A stretch of 6,113 bases of DNA from Bacillota bacterium (lineage in GTDB: Bacteria; Bacillota; Clostridia; DSM-8532): assembly GCA_023440865.1 (NCBI GenBank), contig JAEXRM010000081.1:1-6113 (forward strand), given 5' to 3'. Both the position numbers and the translations under genes were made by a program. Below the pieces are notes generated by a model, which made no database searches, was not told where the DNA came from, and saw only the letters and a program-made list of their open reading frames with translations. Positions 1 to 5,609 of the stretch are shown here, one piece after another (within the stretch, counting starts at the first letter, position 1; each line of letters opens with the position of its first letter).

Positions 1-46
1 GCCATGCAATCACCCGCCCGTCCGCCATGCAATCGTCAGCCCGTCC
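1..46. repeat. Tandem direct repeat, two 23-base units
   Basis: Bases 1-23 and 24-46 are adjacent copies of a 23-base unit that starts GCCATGCAATC and ends GCCCGTCC. They differ at 3 of 23 positions, all in the central four bases. A third copy may begin at 47 (GCCGTG) but decays at once. The first copy starts exactly at the window edge, so the array may continue to the left. It could be an intergenic repeat, a set of binding sites, or the end of a neighbouring coding sequence: frame 1 stays open to a TAA at 58-60. Its function is unknown. Confidence 0.75.
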
Positions 47-164
47 GCCGTGTGGCGTAACAGGAAACCGCGTCCCGTCCATCCTCTGCAGCCTGCCGGC
101 ATCCGCTGTTCGACGCAGGCTTCCACAGGATCACCTGCGCCTTTTTGTGCGTGTTCGTGCGTAT

Positions 165-195
165 CCTGTTGTGAAAGGGGAATACTGACAACAGG
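165..195. promoter_or_regulatory. Perfect 8-bp inverted repeat, operator-like or stem-loop
   Basis: CCTGTTGT (165-172) and ACAACAGG (188-195) are perfect reverse complements separated by 15 bases that include GGGGAATACT. The centre lies about 117 bases before the ATPase start. In DNA this could be a dyad bound by a dimeric repressor; in RNA it would form an 8-bp stem with a 15-base loop. No U-tract follows, so it is not an intrinsic terminator. The regulatory role is inferred from position only. Confidence 0.45.
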
Positions 196-284
196 GCAGT
201 ACGTGCGACACGGTCCCCCAGACGATCCATAGACCGCCCCGCGATCCAAGCATGCCGGGAAACCGTGATCACCCCCGCTGCCCC

Positions 285-290
285 GGGGAG
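285..290 (+). promoter_or_regulatory. Ribosome binding site fixing the ATPase start
   Basis: GGGGAG lies 6 bases before the ATG at 297. This supports 297 over the in-frame ATG at 252, which lacks a comparable site and would add 15 residues with no family resemblance. Confidence 0.8.
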
Positions 291-296
291 GTTCGG

Positions 297-1277
297 ATGA
301 ACAGCCAGCAAGCCAGCGCCTACGACACGGCAGGGCGTTCCGTCGCGACAGGCGACCCGGGCACAGGTGCGCCGCCCGTCATCGAAATCAGCCATCTCAC
401 GAAGACATATCCCCACCATGCCCGCGGCATCATCGATGTGAGCTTCGACGTGCGGGAGGGGGAAATCTTCGGCTTCATCGGACCCAACGGAGCCGGCAAG
501 TCCACCACCATCCGCACCCTGCTGGGCCTGATCTTTCCGACCTCCGGCAGCGCGACCATCTTCGGGCGCGACTGCATCCGGCACGGCCACGAGATCCGGC
601 TCCAGGTGGGTTATCTGCCCTCCGAGGTCTTCTACTACGACAACATGCGGGTCATCGACCTGCTGCGGTACTCCGCATCCTTTTTCGGCCCCGTCGACAT
701 GCCGCGCATCCGGGAACTCGCCGGCAGCATGGACCTCGACCTGACGCGCAAGATCGACGACCTCAGCTACGGCAACAAGAAGAAGGTCGGCATCGTGCAG
801 GGTCTGCTGCACCGGCCGAAGCTCATCCTGCTGGACGAACCGACCAGCGGGCTCGACCCGCTGATGCAGCAGAAGTTTTTCGGACTCATCCAGGAAGAGA
901 ACCGTCAGGGCGCAACCGTCCTGATGTCCTCCCACATCCTGCCGGAAGTCCAGAAGCTGTGCGCACGCGTCGGCATCATCAAGGAAGGGCGCATGCTGCG
1001 CATCGAGGACATCCGCTCGATGCGGAACACCGCCTACAAGAAAATCCGCATCACCTCTCCCGACGCGTCGCTGCTCGACAGTCTCGCGCAGGCGGCGGGC
1101 GTCACACAGCTCGAACGAACCGGAGACGAGGCGGGCTTCCTGTACAAGGGAACCGTCAACGATCTGGTCCGCCTGTTCACGGATCGCAATCTGGCCAACC
1201 TGACCATCGAGGAACCCGACCTCGAGGAGATCTTCCTGCATTACTACAAGGAAGATGGCACAGACCGCGCAGAATGA
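297..1277 (+). CDS. ABC-2 type exporter, ATP-binding protein
   Basis: A 326-residue cytoplasmic ATPase that would drive substrate export through the two permeases encoded next to it. Visible motifs are Walker A GPNGAGKST (62-70), signature loop LSYGN (156-160, in place of LSGGQ), Walker B LILLDE (176-181), D-loop SGLD (184-187) and switch histidine H213 in MSSH. The Q-loop position reads GYLPSE, so the usual glutamine is absent (S109). From general knowledge, GYLP(G/S/E) and LS(Y/R)GN variants occur in this ABC-2 subgroup. The tail from about 240 to 326, ending in EPDLEEIFLHYY, is the C-terminal extension typical of such exporters. The first 28 residues are a non-conserved lead-in. The stop at 1275-1277 is 53 bases before the permease start, consistent with an operon. 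The substrate is unknown; antibiotic, bacteriocin or lipid export are all possible. Confidence 0.93.
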   Translation: MNSQQASAYDTAGRSVATGDPGTGAPPVIEISHLTKTYPHHARGIIDVSFDVREGEIFGFIGPNGAGKSTTIRTLLGLIFPTSGSATIFGRDCIRHGHEIRLQVGYLPSEVFYYDNMRVIDLLRYSASFFGPVDMPRIRELAGSMDLDLTRKIDDLSYGNKKKVGIVQGLLHRPKLILLDEPTSGLDPLMQQKFFGLIQEENRQGATVLMSSHILPEVQKLCARVGIIKEGRMLRIEDIRSMRNTAYKKIRITSPDASLLDSLAQAAGVTQLERTGDEAGFLYKGTVNDLVRLFTDRNLANLTIEEPDLEEIFLHYYKEDGTDRAE

Positions 1278-1316
1278 ACACCGATGGCCGGCCGGACATT
1301 GTTCCCGGCTCCATCC

Positions 1317-1323
1317 AAGGAGG
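1317..1323 (+). promoter_or_regulatory. Strong ribosome binding site of permease 1
   Basis: AAGGAGG is a near-perfect Shine-Dalgarno sequence 7 bases before the ATG at 1331. It decides against the in-frame ATG at 1274, which overlaps the ATPase stop as ATGA and would add 19 residues unlike a membrane-protein N-terminus. Confidence 0.88.
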
Positions 1324-1330
1324 CAACGGC

Positions 1331-2128
1331 ATGAACGTACTGCGCATGGAACTCAAGCGCACCTTCCCTTCCTGGCTCGCATATACGGTCAGCCTGGCCG
1401 CGGTGCTTGTCATCTTCATGACGTTCTTCCTGGGCTTTCGGGAGGACGCCGCACTGCTGGACGAGCTGCTGCAGAATTTCCCGATCGAGTTCCGCGCCGC
1501 TTTCGGCTTCGCCCATGTCGACCTGTCGCAGGTCAACGGCTACCTGAGCTTCCTTGCCGGCTACATCGTGCTGATCGGCGCCGTCTACGGCATGAAGCTC
1601 GGCGTGTCGCTGCTGTCGGAGGAACCGCGCCGCAAAACGACAGATTTCCTTCTCTCCAGGCCCGTGCGGCGTGACAGCATCTTCGCCGCAAAGCTCGGAG
1701 CCGCCCTCATCGGCTGTCTCGCCCAGAACCTGGTGCTGGTGCTGGCCGGACTGGTCTCCGTACCGCTGATCATCGGCGAGGGCGGCGATGCCTTTGTCCT
1801 GACGCTGCTGCTGCTCTCCACTTTGCTCGTGCAGCTGTTCTTCCTGGGCATCGGGCAGGTCGTCGCGGTGTCCTTCCAACGCATCAAGCAGGTGATGCCG
1901 ATTGCGCTGGGCGTGGTTTTCTTCTTCTTCATCGCGGAGATGATCAACGAATCGCTGCTCGAGAAGGCATTGACGTACCTGACGCCCTTTGCGTATTTCC
2001 AGGGATCCGCCATCCTGACACGGCGCGGATACGACCCGGTGTATCTGCTCATCGACCTGGCCGTCTTTGCCGCGGCAACACTGGTCGCCGGATACATCTA
2101 CCGCACCCGCGACCTGCACGCCGTCTAG
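1331..2128 (+). CDS. ABC-2 family exporter permease 1
   Basis: A 265-residue integral membrane protein with about six hydrophobic segments, near residues 15-35, 70-92, 122-147, 155-180, 187-205 and 237-257. A short amphipathic N-terminus (MNVLRMELKR) precedes the first helix, as is usual for ABC-2 permeases. The cytoplasmic loop after helix 2 carries EEPRRKTTDFLLSRPVRR (97-114), a motif typical of the family that probably contacts the ATPase. The loop before helix 6 holds YLTPFAYF (216-223), and the protein ends with YRTRDLHAV. The same landmarks recur in the permease at 2240-3043, so the two are paralogues and probably pair as a heterodimer. There is no signal peptide or extracellular domain. 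The substrate cannot be inferred. Confidence 0.9.
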   Translation: MNVLRMELKRTFPSWLAYTVSLAAVLVIFMTFFLGFREDAALLDELLQNFPIEFRAAFGFAHVDLSQVNGYLSFLAGYIVLIGAVYGMKLGVSLLSEEPRRKTTDFLLSRPVRRDSIFAAKLGAALIGCLAQNLVLVLAGLVSVPLIIGEGGDAFVLTLLLLSTLLVQLFFLGIGQVVAVSFQRIKQVMPIALGVVFFFFIAEMINESLLEKALTYLTPFAYFQGSAILTRRGYDPVYLLIDLAVFAAATLVAGYIYRTRDLHAV

Positions 2129-2239
2129 AAGGGACACCGGACCTCGGACGGTCCGATCCGATCCGGTATAAAAGGCCGTATGCCTTCCCCCCGCATGTGG
2201 CGGCACATACGCCGCAGGACCCGAAAGCGAGGCGATCCG
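2129..2239 (+). promoter_or_regulatory. Structured intergenic region between the two permeases
   Basis: This 111-base gap is packed with inverted repeats. TCGGAC-G-GTCCGA (2144-2156) is a perfect 6-bp-arm palindrome with a one-base centre. ACCGGA (2136-2141) pairs with TCCGGT (2162-2167). AAGGC (2173-2177) pairs with GCCTT (2183-2187). ATGTG (2195-2199) can pair with CACAT (2204-2208), or instead GCGGC (2200-2204) with GCCGC (2211-2215); these last two are mutually exclusive. TATAAA at 2167-2172 resembles a -10 box, but no good -35 is seen. No U-tract follows any hairpin. It may hold an internal promoter with operator, an mRNA processing or attenuation element, or simply GC-rich spacer. Confidence 0.45.
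2229..2232 (+). promoter_or_regulatory. Ribosome binding site of permease 2
   Basis: GAGG lies 7 bases before the ATG at 2240. It supports 2240 over the in-frame ATG at 2180, which would add a 20-residue arginine-rich lead that does not fit the paralogue's N-terminus. Confidence 0.65.
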
Positions 2240-3043
2240 ATGAACATCTTTCTGCGCGAGCTGCGTGCGCACCTGCGCTCCTTCCTGGTATGGAGCGCCA
2301 CGATGATCTTTCTGATTGCCGCGGGCATGATGAAGTACGGCGCATTCCAAAAGACCGGAGAGGCCGTCAACGAAATCTTCGCCTCCCTGCCCGCAGGCCT
2401 GCAGGCCGTGCTGGGCATGGCGCCAGGCATGGACCTCACGTCGGTCGGCGTGTTCTACAGCATCTTCTATCTGTACTTCCTGCTGCTGATGTCCGTCCAT
2501 GGCACCATGCTGGGCGCGTCGATCATCGCCAAGGAGGAACGCGACAAGACGGCCGATTTTCTCTTTGTGAAGCCGCTGCGCCGTCGCTGCGCCATCACGG
2601 CGAAGATTGCGGCGGCCATGGTGCAGATTCTCCTCTACAACCTGGTGACCGGCACCGCGTCCGTGCTGTTCACCGAGCCGCTCAACACGACCGGCACATC
2701 GCTGGTCGGACCCATCTTCCGGCTTATGGGCATCCTGTTCGCCGTCCAGTGCCTCTTTCTGGGAATCGGCCTGTTCCTCGGGGCATCCGCCCGCAGCGCG
2801 GAGCGCGCTTCCGGCTTCGGCACCGCGGTCATTCTCGGCGCCTTCGTGCTCAAGGTGCTGATCGACTTGAACAAGGACCTCGACATGCTGCAGTTCCTGA
2901 CACCATTTAGCTACTTCGATTCCTATGAGATCCTGTTCGAGGGAACCTTTGCCGTGCCATATCTCATCGTCTGCCTGGCCGTCGCGGGGTTGGGGATCGC
3001 CGGGACCTACGGCAGCTATCGCCAACGAGACCTGCGCTGCTAG
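2240..3043 (+). CDS. ABC-2 family exporter permease 2
   Basis: A 267-residue membrane protein with about six hydrophobic segments, near residues 15-35, 68-95, 122-145, 158-182, 192-210 and 238-258. It starts MNIFLRELRAHLRSFLVW, matching the start of permease 1 (MNVLRMELKRTFPSWLAY). It carries the paired loop motif KEERDKTADFLFVKPLRR (98-115), FLTPFSYF (219-226) and the C-terminal YRQRDLRC, all aligned with equivalent stretches of permease 1. The two genes therefore look like an old tandem duplication, with the products forming the two halves of the exporter channel. The gene ends in a TAG at 3041-3043 that overlaps the stop of the opposing gene. It could be transcribed from the ATPase promoter or from a signal in the gap upstream. 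Confidence 0.9.
   Translation: MNIFLRELRAHLRSFLVWSATMIFLIAAGMMKYGAFQKTGEAVNEIFASLPAGLQAVLGMAPGMDLTSVGVFYSIFYLYFLLLMSVHGTMLGASIIAKEERDKTADFLFVKPLRRRCAITAKIAAAMVQILLYNLVTGTASVLFTEPLNTTGTSLVGPIFRLMGILFAVQCLFLGIGLFLGASARSAERASGFGTAVILGAFVLKVLIDLNKDLDMLQFLTPFSYFDSYEILFEGTFAVPYLIVCLAVAGLGIAGTYGSYRQRDLRC
3040..3043. other. Shared CTAG: overlapping stops of convergent genes
   Basis: Bases 3041-3043 are the TAG stop of permease 2 on the plus strand. Bases 3042-3040, read on the minus strand, are the TAG stop of the PEP-utilising ORF. Because CTAG is self-complementary, one tetranucleotide ends both genes. No intrinsic terminator lies between them; the nearby CGCT-GCT-AGCG stem has only 4 bp and no U-tract. 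Confidence 0.92.
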
Positions 3044-4524
3044 CGGGATGGCCGGCGGATCTTAATGGTTCCCCGACCGCCATCCACGGTCGCTTCATCC
3101 CCATTTGCCAACATCGCGGTTGCATTGCCCACGCCGAGAACCGCAGGCATGCCATATTCGCGCGCCACGATCGCGGCATGGGACAAGGGTCCGCCCGTAT
3201 CACACACCACGGCGCAGGCCACGGAAAACAACGGTGTCCAAACCGGATCGGTGAACCTGCATACGAGCACTTCCCCTTTTTGCAGCAGGTTGAATTCATC
3301 AGGGCCACGAATGATCCTGACAGGCCCCTTGATAATGCCGGGGCTTGCCGACAGGCCATGAAGCATGTCGGAGCGGTCCCCCTCCCCTTCCTTCAGGGGC
3401 GTGTTCCAGGCACGCTCCGCCAGGAACCGATGCGCCTTTCTTGTGGCGGCCGATTCAAGGAGCGCCCTGCTGTCCGGCGCATCTGCCATGACCCGCCCGA
3501 GCTCATGCAATGTGAGGTACCGGATATCATCGGGTTCGGCCAACACCCCGCGCCCATGCAACCGTTGTGCCGCCTCGGCAACGCCCCGGCGCGCAACCAC
3601 ATAACATTGTTCCATCCGGAAAACCAGTTCCTCGCGCCCCATATGGGCTGAACGAAACTGCCCCAGAAGACGGTCAAAGCGTTTTCTTTTTGTCTTGGGC
3701 AGCTGCCGGTTCATCTTGTCCTTGAGGTCGATGAACCTTCCGGCACCGTTGCGCTGTTGTTCCAGCGTCTTGTGAACACCTCCGGCCTTGAGGATGGATG
3801 TCAGTGCGCTGAAAAGCAATGCGGGACGCTCCGCCCAGGACTCGGCCGAAAAGGGTGTATAGGCCTTCATCGTTCTGGCGCCGTATTCTCTGAGGAAACC
3901 GGCAACGGATCCGTATGCCGCATGGTATTCAGGATCCCTTTCGAGCATTGTTCCGATGTCTTCCGGGTTCCCCCCGAGAAACAGCCGCCTGGCTGCGGGC
4001 ATGCTGTCCAGCTGTTCCGCCAACCGATACAGCGCGTGCTCGATTTCAGCAGTCTTGTAGTCAAGGCCCGCCAAAAAATCATACGGGGTAATGACTTGCC
4101 CAGGCGATTTCGCCTTGCTGAGCAGCCTGCCAAACCGGAACCCTGTCAAGACCATCGGGAACACATATGCCCGAAATCGCAGAGAGGTCCACTGCATGGC
4201 AAGATCCACCGCATGGGTGACATGGTCGTAAAGCGCCTGGTTGTCCAGGGATGACACGCTCGTTTTGTCAAGCGCGTTGAACGCATCCAGCAATCTGTCT
4301 TTTTCCTTGCGGACAGCATCGCTTGCGCTGAACCGGAGCAGCCGCCCCAGGGTGATGGGCGCCCATGCAAGCCGGATGTTGGGATGCGGAAGGGTTTTCC
4401 CCACCGAAAGAACACCATGCCCATCCATCAGGACCATTTTTCGCTGGGGCGGCATGGTGATGCCCAGTTCATGAAAGATGGCATTCTTCCTTTCGTTCAG
4501 CAGCAACAGCGGTTCATAATCCAA
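3040..4524 (-). CDS. PEP-utilising enzyme, C-terminal part of an Rph-like protein (central and phosphohistidine domains)
   Basis: A 494-residue protein if read from TTG at 4524; its frame stays open up to 4569. Residues 1 to about 375 form a mostly helical central domain, which in rifampin phosphotransferase-like enzymes binds the acceptor substrate. Residues about 388-489 form the swivelling phosphohistidine domain: GLSASPGIIKG (390-400), FTDPVWTPLF (424-433), then TGGPLSHAAIVAREYGMPAV with catalytic H449 in the canonical setting. The stretch RGVLAEPDDIRYLTLHEL (325-342) also resembles Rph-family sequence. No TIM-barrel PEP-binding domain follows, which argues against true PEP synthase or PPDK. 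Alone it lacks the ATP-grasp domain, which lies just upstream in the same frame beyond one TAA. No Shine-Dalgarno precedes the TTG, and the 15 codons before it (ILDNLREHIPDAPYP) look like genuine protein, so the real N-terminus is uncertain. It may be a natural second subunit or the stranded half of a broken gene. The acceptor substrate is unknown. Confidence 0.8.
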   Translation of the reverse strand: MDYEPLLLLNERKNAIFHELGITMPPQRKMVLMDGHGVLSVGKTLPHPNIRLAWAPITLGRLLRFSASDAVRKEKDRLLDAFNALDKTSVSSLDNQALYDHVTHAVDLAMQWTSLRFRAYVFPMVLTGFRFGRLLSKAKSPGQVITPYDFLAGLDYKTAEIEHALYRLAEQLDSMPAARRLFLGGNPEDIGTMLERDPEYHAAYGSVAGFLREYGARTMKAYTPFSAESWAERPALLFSALTSILKAGGVHKTLEQQRNGAGRFIDLKDKMNRQLPKTKRKRFDRLLGQFRSAHMGREELVFRMEQCYVVARRGVAEAAQRLHGRGVLAEPDDIRYLTLHELGRVMADAPDSRALLESAATRKAHRFLAERAWNTPLKEGEGDRSDMLHGLSASPGIIKGPVRIIRGPDEFNLLQKGEVLVCRFTDPVWTPLFSVACAVVCDTGGPLSHAAIVAREYGMPAVLGVGNATAMLANGDEATVDGGRGTIKIRRPSR

Positions 4525-4529
4525 CGGAT

Positions 4530-4554
4530 AGGGAGCATCCGGGATATGCTCCCT
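4530..4554 (-). promoter_or_regulatory. Perfect 9-bp stem-loop just after the in-frame stop
   Basis: On the minus strand AGGGAGCAT (4554-4546) and ATGCTCCCT (4538-4530) are perfect reverse complements around a 7-base loop. The stem begins 15 bases after the TAA (4572-4570) and ends 5 bases before the TTG at 4524. It has no following U-tract, so it is not a standard terminator. It overlaps codons for REHIPDAP, so part of its sequence may simply reflect protein coding. Possible roles are slowing ribosomes near the stop or shaping initiation of the downstream ORF; both are inference. Confidence 0.55.
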
Positions 4555-4569
4555 GAGGTTGTCCAGGAT

Positions 4570-4572
4570 TTA
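4570..4572 (-). other. In-frame TAA separating the two halves of an Rph-like enzyme
   Basis: The codon order is CAA CGC TAA ATC CTG. The frame is unchanged across the stop, so a single substitution here, with no insertion or deletion, would give one continuous 850-residue protein from 5592 to 3040. That is close to the usual 830-900 residues of intact Rph-like enzymes. Confidence 0.85.
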
Positions 4573-5592
4573 GCGTTGCATGCGGCTTGTTCTCCGGGTT
4601 CTGCCGCCGCCACCTGCGGCGATGCCGGTTGGTTCCCCGGGCGCCACAGCGGTGATGGGACGCGCCTGAAGCAGATACAGCTTTTTTCCGGCAATGGCCC
4701 ATTCGATGTCCTGCGGACTCCCATAATGACGTTCCACACGCAACCCGAGCGCGCGCAATCGCCGCAGCTCCGACACACCCAGGCAGGACCTGCCTCTCAT
4801 CTCCTCCAGCACGTCGGTTTCAGTGATCGCCCCGTCAGGTCCGGTCGTCATTTGCGTTTCCTTCGTGCCTGCGCGCTTGTGCAGGATCAAGCGGACGCCC
4901 TGCTTCGACAGGTGATAGATGTCGGGCGTAACCCGGCCGGAAACAATGGTCTCTCCCAGACCGTAGGCGGCATTGACCATCATCTCGCCCATGCGGCCCG
5001 TAACGGGATTGGCGGTAAACAGCACCCCGGACTTCTCAGACTGCACCATGGCCTGCACCACGACGGCAAGCGCCACCTGCTCATGTGCAAAGCCATTCCT
5101 GTGACGGTAGACGATGGCGCGCACCGTCCACAAGGAGGCCCAGCACGCTTTGACATGTGCGAGCAATGGCGCTTCGCCACAGACCGAAAGAAACGTCTCC
5201 TGTTGACCGGCAAAGCTTGCGGTTGGCAAGTCCTCTGCGGTCGCGGAGGAACGAACCGACACCTTGGCCGTTCCCATGGCTGAAAGCTTGCGGTAGGCCA
5301 TGCGGATTTCCTGCTCGGCTCCTTCCGACAAGTCTGCCGCAACGATCATGCCGCGCACCTTTTCGGAAACCTCATGCAGCCGCGCCATGTCATCCTGCCG
5401 GACCAGGTTGGCCAGCAGCGCCATATATGGCGCCAGCTCCAGATTGCGCAGATGCGCCCGATAAACGGCGGTCGTAATGCAAAAGCCCGGCGGCACAGGA
5501 AACCCGTTTCGCGTCATTTCCCCCAGGTTGGCGCCCTTGCCGCCAGCTTCGGAAATGGCTTGTCTGTCGATATCGTCAAACCATAAAATCAT
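4570..5592 (-). CDS. PEP/pyruvate-binding ATP-grasp protein, N-terminal part of an Rph-like enzyme
   Basis: A 340-residue protein with the ATP-grasp (PPDK_N) domain that takes phosphate from ATP and passes it to a phosphohistidine domain. Visible motifs are GGKGANLGEM with K19, VRSSATAEDLPTASFAGQQET (113-133) with R114, GVLFTANPVTG (189-199), AAYGLGETIVSGRVTPD (208-224), and DIEWAI with E297 followed by LLQARPIT with Q309 and R311. These fall at nearly the numbering I recall for ATP and metal ligands in Listeria Rph, and the domain ends near residue 314 as it does there. The last 26 residues are a Gly/Arg-rich tail of low conservation. The domain lacks its own phosphohistidine, so it presumably works with the product encoded immediately downstream. 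I chose ATG 5592 because GGGGAG lies 8 bases upstream and MILWFDDID matches the family start; the 35 upstream in-frame codons overlap the MFS gene and look non-coding. The 17-base gap to the MFS stop implies cotranscription. Confidence 0.88.
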   Translation of the reverse strand: MILWFDDIDRQAISEAGGKGANLGEMTRNGFPVPPGFCITTAVYRAHLRNLELAPYMALLANLVRQDDMARLHEVSEKVRGMIVAADLSEGAEQEIRMAYRKLSAMGTAKVSVRSSATAEDLPTASFAGQQETFLSVCGEAPLLAHVKACWASLWTVRAIVYRHRNGFAHEQVALAVVVQAMVQSEKSGVLFTANPVTGRMGEMMVNAAYGLGETIVSGRVTPDIYHLSKQGVRLILHKRAGTKETQMTTGPDGAITETDVLEEMRGRSCLGVSELRRLRALGLRVERHYGSPQDIEWAIAGKKLYLLQARPITAVAPGEPTGIAAGGGGRTRRTSRMQR

Positions 5593-5600
5593 TGCCCGCA

Positions 5601-5606
5601 CTCCCC
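5601..5606 (-). promoter_or_regulatory. Ribosome binding site fixing the ATP-grasp gene start
   Basis: On the minus strand GGGGAG lies 8 bases before the ATG at 5592, within the 17-base gap after the MFS stop. It supports 5592 over upstream in-frame starts. Confidence 0.8.
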
Positions 5607-5609
5607 CGT

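Larger units (their letters stand above)
47..296 (+). other. Leader region upstream of the ABC exporter operon
   Basis: About 250 bases with no convincing gene. Short frames run through it on both strands, but none gives a recognisable protein. It carries two GTGCGT hexamers one helical turn apart (147-152 and 157-162) and the dyad at 165-195. I could not find a convincing -35/-10 pair. TTGTGA at 169-174 and AATACT at 181-186 resemble promoter elements, but their spacing is wrong. The operon promoter is presumably here or to the left of the window. No regulator gene is visible next to the exporter. Confidence 0.5.

Noticed and set aside
147..162. Two GTGCGT hexamers 10 bases apart
   Set aside because: Helical phasing is suggestive, but a six-base repeat in GC-rich DNA is too likely by chance to call a binding site.
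10..249. Short frames in the leader on both strands, including a 60-codon plus-strand frame at 50-232
   Set aside because: The encoded peptides are rich in Cys, Arg and Pro, are not recognisable, and lack a convincing ribosome binding site.
271..290. Possible pairing of CCCC near 272-276 with the Shine-Dalgarno GGGGAG of the ATPase
   Set aside because: C-runs and G-runs are expected to pair on paper in such DNA, and no conserved stem or ligand-binding core supports a riboswitch or thermosensor.
36..1241. Open frame of 401 codons on the minus strand opposite the ABC ATPase
   Set aside because: The opposite strand carries every ABC ATPase motif in order; this frame has none and is an antisense shadow.
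1284..1293. GGCCGGCC palindrome between the ATPase and permease 1
   Set aside because: It is a short GC palindrome of a kind common in such DNA, with no spacing or context that suggests a binding site.
1244..3025. Long open frame of 593 codons on the minus strand opposite both permeases
   Set aside because: It mirrors two well-supported membrane protein genes, is rich in Gln, His, Glu and Asp as expected from antisense reading, and has no recognisable domain. It is a GC-rich shadow frame.
3030..3060. Possible bidirectional terminator at the convergent gene ends
   Set aside because: The best stem is 4 bp (CGCT/AGCG) with a 3-base loop and no U-tract on either strand.
4384..5283. Open frame of 299 codons on the plus strand across the PEP-utilising genes
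   Set aside because: It runs opposite clear PPDK_N motifs and through the stop between the two halves, has no domain or good ribosome binding site, and is a shadow.
3040..5592. Annotation as PEP synthase (ppsA) or pyruvate phosphate dikinase
   Set aside because: The C-terminal TIM-barrel PEP/pyruvate domain is absent, and the phosphohistidine domain is last, as in Rph-like enzymes.
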